NCBI RefSeq assembly: GCF_051521505.1
Contig: NZ_CP150356.1
Location: 2,976,001-3,040,000 of the forward strand
Direction: 5' to 3'
From: Sorangium sp025924095
GTDB taxonomy: Bacteria > Myxococcota_A > Polyangia > Polyangiales > Polyangiaceae
Length of the DNA stretch: 64,000 nucleotides
How positions within the stretch are numbered: the first letter of the stretch is position 1; every line of letters begins with the position of its first letter. Under the pieces are notes generated by a model. That model was given only the letters and a program-made list of their open reading frames with translations, searched no databases and was not told where the DNA came from. The translations under genes and the position numbers were made by a program. This document shows, piece by piece, positions 59,122-64,000 of this stretch.

Positions 59122-59184
59122 GACCGACTCTCCCTCTCCCGCGCGCGCTGGACAGGGCATCGGCCGCCGGGCGATACTTGCTTC

Positions 59185-62100
59185 ATGCAGGTCGGCGATG
59201 TCGTCGGGCAGCGGTTCGAGCTCCTGGAGCTCGCTGGCTCCGGCGGCATGGGGGAGGTCTTCCGGGCGCTCGATCGGGCGACCGGCACCACGGTCGCCCT
59301 CAAGGTGGTGCTCGGCGGGAGCGCGCTCGAGGCGCGGTTCGAGCGGGAGGCAAGGCTCCTGTCGGAGCTCTCCCACCCGGGCATCGTGCGGCACGTGGCG
59401 CACGGGAGGACCGGCTCGGGCAAGTCCTATCTCGCCATGGAATGGCTCGAAGGGGAGGACCTCGCGCGGCGCCTCCTGCGCGGCCGGCTCACCATCGAAG
59501 AGACGGTGACGCTCGGGGTGAAGGCCGGCGAGGCGCTCGCCGCCGCGCACGCCCGCGACATCGTCCACCGCGATCTCAAGCCAAGCAACCTGTTCCTCGT
59601 CGAGGGGCAGATAGACCAGGTGAAGGTCCTCGACTTCGGGATCGCGCGGCGGCTCGACGCGACGCCGATGACCCTGACGGGGGTCGCCCTCGGGACGCCG
59701 GCCTACATGGCCCCGGAGCAGGCGCGCGTCGGGTACAGCGCGCTCACGCCGCGCGCCGACGTGTTCGCCCTCGGCTGCGTGCTCTTCGAGTGCCTCACGG
59801 GCAGCCCGGTGTTCGTCGGCGAGAACATCCCCGCCATCCTCGCGAAGATCCTGTTCGGCGAGGTCCCCGCGGTCCGCTCGCTCCGCCCCGAGGTCCCCCC
59901 CCAGCTCGACGCGGTGATCCACCTGATGCTCGCCAAGGAGCCGGAGGAGCGCCTCGGCGACGGGGCGACCGTCGCCGTGATCCTGAGCACGCTGCGGTGC
60001 GCCGGCAGCATCCCCCCGCGCGCGCCCGCCTCGGAGCGCTCCGACGCGCTCACCTCGAGCGAGCTGCGGCTGCTCTCCGTGCTGCTCCTGGGGAGGGAAC
60101 CCACGCCGGCCGAGGTCGAGACCGCGCCGCTCGATCAGACGCTGCAGGTGACCGTGGAGGTGCAGCTGCGGCAGGTCGTGGAGGCGCACGGCGGGCACAT
60201 GGAGGCGCTCGCCGACGGCTCCTCGGTGATCGCCATCGTCGCGAGCCGGGACGCGACCGACCAGGCGGCGCACGCGGCGCGCTGCGCGCTGGCGCTGCGG
60301 AAGCTCGCCCCGACCCGGCCCATGGCGCTCTCCACGGGCCGGGCGCACATGGCGCGGCAGCTGCCGATGGGGGAGGCGATCGACCGGGCGGCGCGGCTGC
60401 TCGGCGCCTGCGCGGCGAGGCGGGCCGCCCAGCGGCAGCCCGACCCGCGCGCGCCGCCGATCGCGGTCGACGACGTGACGGCCCGGCTCCTCGGCGCGCG
60501 GTTCGAGGTGTCGGGCGAGGGCGAGCGGAGGGAGCTCCACGGCGAGCGCGACCTCGCGGGCAGCGCGCGGACGCTGCTCGGCAAGGCGAGCGCGTGCGTC
60601 GGCCGGGATCGCGAGCTGCTCACGCTGAACACGATCTTCGCCGAGTGCGTCGAGATGCCGGGCGCCCGCGCCGTCCTCGTGACGGCGCCCGCCGGCATCG
60701 GCAAGTCCAGGATCGCCCACGAGTTCACGCGCGCGCTCCGCGCCCACGGCGAGCCGGTCGAGATCTGGACCGGCTGCGGCGACGCGCTGCGCGTGGGCTC
60801 CGCGTTCGGCCTGCTCGGGCAGGCGATCCGGTGCGCGTGCGGCATCCAGGACGGCGAGGCGGCCTCTGCCCGCAAGCAGAAGGTGCTCGCGCGGGTCGCG
60901 CGGCACGTCCCCGGCCCCGACCGCGAGCGCGTGGCCGTGTTCCTCGGGGAGATCGCCGGCGTCCAGTTCACCGGCGCCGAGAGCGCGCTCCTGCGCGCGG
61001 CCCGCGAGGACGCGGAGACCATGCGCAAGCAGATGCGCCGCGCGTGGGAGGACTTCCTCGCCGCCGAGACGTCGGCCCACCCCGTCCTGCTCGTGCTCGA
61101 GGACCTGCACTGGGGCGATCTGCCGACCGTGCGCTTCGTCGACGCGGTGCTCGGCGCGCTCGGCGAGCAGCCGTTCATGGTGCTCGGGCTGGCGCGCCCC
61201 GAGGTCCACGGGCTGTTCCCGTCGCTCTGGGGCGGGCGCGCATTGAGCGGTATTCATCTCACAAAATTGCCGCGCAAGGCGTGCGAGCGCCTGGTCCGCC
61301 ATGCGCTCGGCGAGGATCTGGATGCGGCGACGGTGGCGCGGCTCGTGGCGCACGCGGACGGCCACGCGTTCTATCTGGAGGAGCTGATCCGCGCCGTGGC
61401 GGAGGGCAAGGGCGACGTGCTGCCGGAGACGGTGCTGGCGATGGTCCAGGCGCGGCTCGCGGCGCTCGACGGCGAGGCGCGGAAGGTGCTGCGCGCGGCG
61501 AGCGTGTTCGGCGACGTCTTCTGGCGGGGCGGCGTCGCGGCGCTCCTCGGGAGCGCGGAGCCGTGGCCCGCTGCGCGCGACGTGCTCTCGGAGCTCTGCG
61601 ATGGGGAGGTGATCGTCCGCCGCCAGGACAGCCGGTATCCCGGGGAGGAGGAGTTCATGTTCCGGCACGCGCTCCTGCGGGAGGGGGCGTACGAGATGCT
61701 CACGGACACGGATCGCGTCCTCGGGCACCGGCTCGCCGCGGCGTTCCTGGAGCAGAACGGCGCGAGCGATCCGACGATGCTCGCCGAGCACTACGAGCGG
61801 GGGCTCGAGCTCCTGCGCGCCGGGAGCTTCTACCTGCGCGCCGCCGAGCAGGCGCTGCGGGGGAGCGATGCGGACGCGGCGATCGCGCGCGCCCGGCGCG
61901 GGCTGGAGTGCGGCGTGCCGGACGCGGCGCAGCTGAGCCTCCTCGGCGTGCTCTCGGAGGTCCACGCGTGGCGCAGCGAGTGGGACTACGCGCTGCTTTA
62001 CCTCGAGCAGGCGCAGCGCTTCTTGACGCCCGGGAGCATGCCGTGGGTGAGGATGGTGCCTGCGAAGATCACCGCGGACATCCACCTGGGGCGGCTGGAC

Positions 62101-63093
62101 GAGTTCACGGCGACGGTGCGCGCCCTGCAGGCGGTCGAGCTCGCGCCGGAGGCGACCGGCGTGGCGGTGTTCGCGCTCGCGGTCGGGAGCTACTACGCGG
62201 TCCAGCTGGGCGAGTTCAGGCTCGCCGAGGCGCTGACCCGGCGGGTGCGCGAGGTGGCGGAGCCGGTCGCGGAGCGGGAGCCCGCCGCGCGCGGGTGGCT
62301 GCAGATCGCGCAGGCGTTCCACGAGGCGTGGCGGGACGGGGATCTGTGGACGGGGCTGTGCCTGGCCGAGGCGGCGCGCGCGAGCTTCGTGCAGGCGGGC
62401 CACTGGCGCGGCTCGATCGTGTCGCAGGTGGCGATCGGGATGAGCGCCCGGCTGCTCGGCGATCTCCACCGGGCAGAGCGCGAGCTGTTCGAGACGATGT
62501 CCGCGGGCGAGGAGCTCGGTCCGGTCTCGTGGCTCCGGACGTTCCTGCGCATCGAGATGCTGATCGACGGCGGCGCGCTCGACGGGGCGCGCGCCGAGAC
62601 GGCGGCGATGCTGGGGATGGGGCTGGAGCGGCGCAACCCGCTGCAGCAGGGGTTCGCGCGCTGGGCGCTCGCGAGCCTGCTCCGCAGCGAGGGAGATCTG
62701 GAGGCGGCGGAGCGCGAGGCGCTGACAGCGATCGATCTCCTCGCGTTTCTGCCGCTGGAGCAGGTGGGCGCGCGGGCGCTCCTTTCCTCGATCCAGCTGG
62801 CCGCGGGCCGCGTCGCGGACGCGCTCGCCACGGCGAAGGAGGTCGTGGCGGCGCACGAGCGCTGGGGCGCGCCCGGGTACAAGAGCACGTTCGCTCACCT
62901 CGTCCATGCGGAGGCGCTCCACGCGGCGGGCGACCGCGAGGGCGCGTCCGCGGTCATCGCCGGCGCGCGCGAGCGGCTGCTCGCGCGGGCAGAGAAGCTG
63001 CCGGCGGCGCACCGCCGGAGCTTCCTCGGCGAGATCCCCGAGAACGCGCGCGTGCTCGAGCTCTCGCGGCAGTGGCTGCGCGCCGCGAGCTGA
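59185..63093 (+). CDS. Giant Ser/Thr kinase with cyclase-like, AAA ATPase and TPR domains (paralogue)
   Basis: 1302 residues from ATG 59185. The kinase domain has GSGGMGEVF at 18-26, Lys40, HRDLKPSNL and DFGIAR, with MAPEQ. A cyclase-like domain (about 285-430: RLLSVLLLG, VVEAHGGHMEALADGSSV, HAARCALALRK) again lacks the metal-binding Asp pair. The AAA/STAND ATPase has VTAPAGIGKS and LLVLEDLHWGD. A TPR-like helical C terminus (about 820-1300) follows. Architecture and key positions match the 36665 gene, so the two are paralogues about 20 kb apart on opposite strands. Upstream are a palindrome and 11-bp repeats. The frame is open to 59038 but the initiation ATG is at 59185, as kinase homology begins there. 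Confidence 0.9.
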   Translation: MQVGDVVGQRFELLELAGSGGMGEVFRALDRATGTTVALKVVLGGSALEARFEREARLLSELSHPGIVRHVAHGRTGSGKSYLAMEWLEGEDLARRLLRGRLTIEETVTLGVKAGEALAAAHARDIVHRDLKPSNLFLVEGQIDQVKVLDFGIARRLDATPMTLTGVALGTPAYMAPEQARVGYSALTPRADVFALGCVLFECLTGSPVFVGENIPAILAKILFGEVPAVRSLRPEVPPQLDAVIHLMLAKEPEERLGDGATVAVILSTLRCAGSIPPRAPASERSDALTSSELRLLSVLLLGREPTPAEVETAPLDQTLQVTVEVQLRQVVEAHGGHMEALADGSSVIAIVASRDATDQAAHAARCALALRKLAPTRPMALSTGRAHMARQLPMGEAIDRAARLLGACAARRAAQRQPDPRAPPIAVDDVTARLLGARFEVSGEGERRELHGERDLAGSARTLLGKASACVGRDRELLTLNTIFAECVEMPGARAVLVTAPAGIGKSRIAHEFTRALRAHGEPVEIWTGCGDALRVGSAFGLLGQAIRCACGIQDGEAASARKQKVLARVARHVPGPDRERVAVFLGEIAGVQFTGAESALLRAAREDAETMRKQMRRAWEDFLAAETSAHPVLLVLEDLHWGDLPTVRFVDAVLGALGEQPFMVLGLARPEVHGLFPSLWGGRALSGIHLTKLPRKACERLVRHALGEDLDAATVARLVAHADGHAFYLEELIRAVAEGKGDVLPETVLAMVQARLAALDGEARKVLRAASVFGDVFWRGGVAALLGSAEPWPAARDVLSELCDGEVIVRRQDSRYPGEEEFMFRHALLREGAYEMLTDTDRVLGHRLAAAFLEQNGASDPTMLAEHYERGLELLRAGSFYLRAAEQALRGSDADAAIARARRGLECGVPDAAQLSLLGVLSEVHAWRSEWDYALLYLEQAQRFLTPGSMPWVRMVPAKITADIHLGRLDEFTATVRALQAVELAPEATGVAVFALAVGSYYAVQLGEFRLAEALTRRVREVAEPVAEREPAARGWLQIAQAFHEAWRDGDLWTGLCLAEAARASFVQAGHWRGSIVSQVAIGMSARLLGDLHRAERELFETMSAGEELGPVSWLRTFLRIEMLIDGGALDGARAETAAMLGMGLERRNPLQQGFARWALASLLRSEGDLEAAEREALTAIDLLAFLPLEQVGARALLSSIQLAAGRVADALATAKEVVAAHERWGAPGYKSTFAHLVHAEALHAAGDREGASAVIAGARERLLARAEKLPAAHRRSFLGEIPENARVLELSRQWLRAAS

Positions 63094-63146
63094 CGCGGCA
63101 TGGCGCGCGGCCCCGCTGCTGGGATCGGCGCGTGGTAAAATGGCGC

Positions 63147-63881
63147 GTGCCTTCTTCTCTCTCGGTTATCCCGGTGCGCGCCTCGCGGCGCCATCCCGCC
63201 GCGGCGGGAGCTCGGCTGTGGCTCTGCGGGGCGCTGGCCGGCGCGTGCGGCGCCGGGGCGATGGGCTGCGCGGAGAGCGCGCCCGCTGCGCCGGCGCGAG
63301 GGGCCCGGGCCGCCTCGACGGCGCCCGCGGCGCAGGTCGCCTCGGCGGCGCCGGCGGCGAGCTCCGCGCCCGCCGTCACCCCGCCGGCGTCTCCGCCGGT
63401 GGAGAATGAGCGACCTGGCGAGGCGTCCCCGCGTGAGCGCTGGGTCGGCACGCTGACGCTCACGAAGGGCGAACAGCCGCTCATCGCCGGGAGGATGATG
63501 TCGCGGGAGGACGCCGAGCGCTGGCTCGGCCCCGGCTGGCGAGCGCTGGAGGGGCAGCGCGTTCGCGTGATGGCGGTGCTGCGCGACCACGTCTGCGAGC
63601 CGCACGCGCAGTGCATGACGGGAGGGCGCATCCCGCTGCTCGAGCAGGTCGCGTCGATCGAGCTGTGCAGCGGCGGTGACGCCGCCGGGCGACAGGAGGT
63701 CGTCGACTGCACGCCGTCGCCTGCTCAGCTCGCGCGCTGCGAGGCCGAGTGCCGCGGCCTCAGCGACGACTGCGATCAGCGCGCCGGCGACCGCGGCGCG
63801 CTGCGCCGCTGCGGGTGCGCCAAGATCTCGTGCGAGCAGCGCTGCCGCGAGACCGGCGAGCCTCTCTTCGCGTGCAGGTGA
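63147..63881 (+). CDS. Cys-rich exported lipoprotein
   Basis: 244 residues if translation starts at GTG 63147 (63132 and 63174 are alternatives). A signal sequence (WLCGALAGACGAGAMGC) ends at a lipobox Cys. Then comes a long Ala/Pro-rich tether (about 45-95). The folded part contains WVGTLTLTKGEQPLIAGRMM and many Cys near the C terminus: DHVCEPHAQC, ELCSGG, VVDCTP, ARCEAEC, DDCDQR, CGCAKISCEQRC and a final FACR. Probably an envelope lipoprotein with disulphide bonds. No family recognised. It follows the third giant kinase by 53 bp on the same strand and may share its transcript. Confidence 0.65.
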   Translation: MPSSLSVIPVRASRRHPAAAGARLWLCGALAGACGAGAMGCAESAPAAPARGARAASTAPAAQVASAAPAASSAPAVTPPASPPVENERPGEASPRERWVGTLTLTKGEQPLIAGRMMSREDAERWLGPGWRALEGQRVRVMAVLRDHVCEPHAQCMTGGRIPLLEQVASIELCSGGDAAGRQEVVDCTPSPAQLARCEAECRGLSDDCDQRAGDRGALRRCGCAKISCEQRCRETGEPLFACR

Positions 63882-63935
63882 CGCGCTCGCGCCGCTCGAC
63901 GCCCGCGCCGGAAGGGCGGGGGACAAAACGGCGAA

Positions 63936-63961
63936 GGCCGCCCGGCTTGTGCCAGGCGGCC
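63936..63961. terminator. Hairpin after the Cys-rich lipoprotein gene
   Basis: GGCCGCC (63936-63942) pairs with GGCGGCC (63955-63961) around a 12-base loop whose ends (GGC/GCC) can also pair. No T run follows on the plus strand. It may serve as a terminator for either strand, as in convergent genes. Confidence 0.5.
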
Positions 63962-64000
63962 CTCGCGGGCGCGCTTCCGCTGCGCTGGATCAGGCGCCTT

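Noticed and set aside
58831..63012. 1393-residue minus-strand frame opposite the third giant kinase
   Set aside because: Antisense shadow; no family motif, and the plus strand has intact kinase and ATPase signatures.

Overview
The window looks like a chromosomal segment of a myxobacterium, most likely Sorangium or a close member of the Polyangiales. The basis is very high GC, strong third-position GC bias that opens long antisense reading frames, three giant Ser/Thr kinase-ATPase proteins, a PAS-STAS protein, GTG and TTG starts, large lipoproteins, and families typical of that group (Uma2-like nucleases, fibro-slime domains, glycine-rich surface proteins, DUF2169/pentapeptide/VgrG cargo clusters). 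Species assignment is inference. No rRNA, tRNA, CRISPR array or intact insertion sequence was recognised.

Layout. 1-103: 5' end of a carboxylesterase. 484-3903: FixJ-type regulator divergent from two tandemly duplicated receiver-histidine kinases, with palindromic repeats at both edges. 4179-6690: Trp-repeat stress-like protein, SDR-DUF1990-like fusion, ArfB. 6700-7677: Uma2-like protein with tetrapeptide repeats. 7781-13302: a minus-strand run of PP2C phosphatase, GTG-initiated atypical kinase with zinc ribbon, nicotinamidase-like amidase, vWA protein and ADP-ribose-type Nudix hydrolase. It is headed by a promoter and palindrome (13458-13492) nearly identical to the one in front of the NrtR-type Nudix regulator (14493-15182). 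15466-21981: PAS-STAS modulator, L,D-transpeptidase lipoprotein, a small secreted Cys-rich peptide with a sigma factor and membrane protein, DUF2809-, GFA- and DUF4267-type proteins, and an AraC regulator. 22199-24438: AAA ATPase, TOPRIM-like protein and small ORF, a probable defence island of lower GC, followed by decayed genes and an array of about 15 units of 19-24 bp. 25313-36108: thioredoxin and a seven-gene type VI secretion cargo operon (DUF2169, VgrG, DUF2169-pentapeptide, pentapeptide, DUF3540, PAAR-like DUF4150, hypothetical). 36420-36518: GxxExxY gene remnant. 36665-48274: two giant kinases, a small membrane protein and an AbgT transporter. 48381-52703: three methyltransferases, SsuD-like monooxygenase, SsuE-like FMN reductase. 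52993-58217: heme-motif lipoprotein, fibro-slime pseudogene, and an overlapping three-gene sigma-factor operon. 59185-63881: third giant kinase and a Cys-rich lipoprotein.

Main hypothesis: an NrtR-type, NAD/ADP-ribose-responsive repressor controls both itself and a phosphosignalling operon that contains a nicotinamidase-like enzyme and a Nudix hydrolase. The shared operator (14 of 16 bases identical, each overlapping the -10 of a TTGACA promoter with a 17-bp spacer) is read directly from the sequence; the regulatory logic is inferred. The second candidate system is the ATPase/TOPRIM/small-protein locus.
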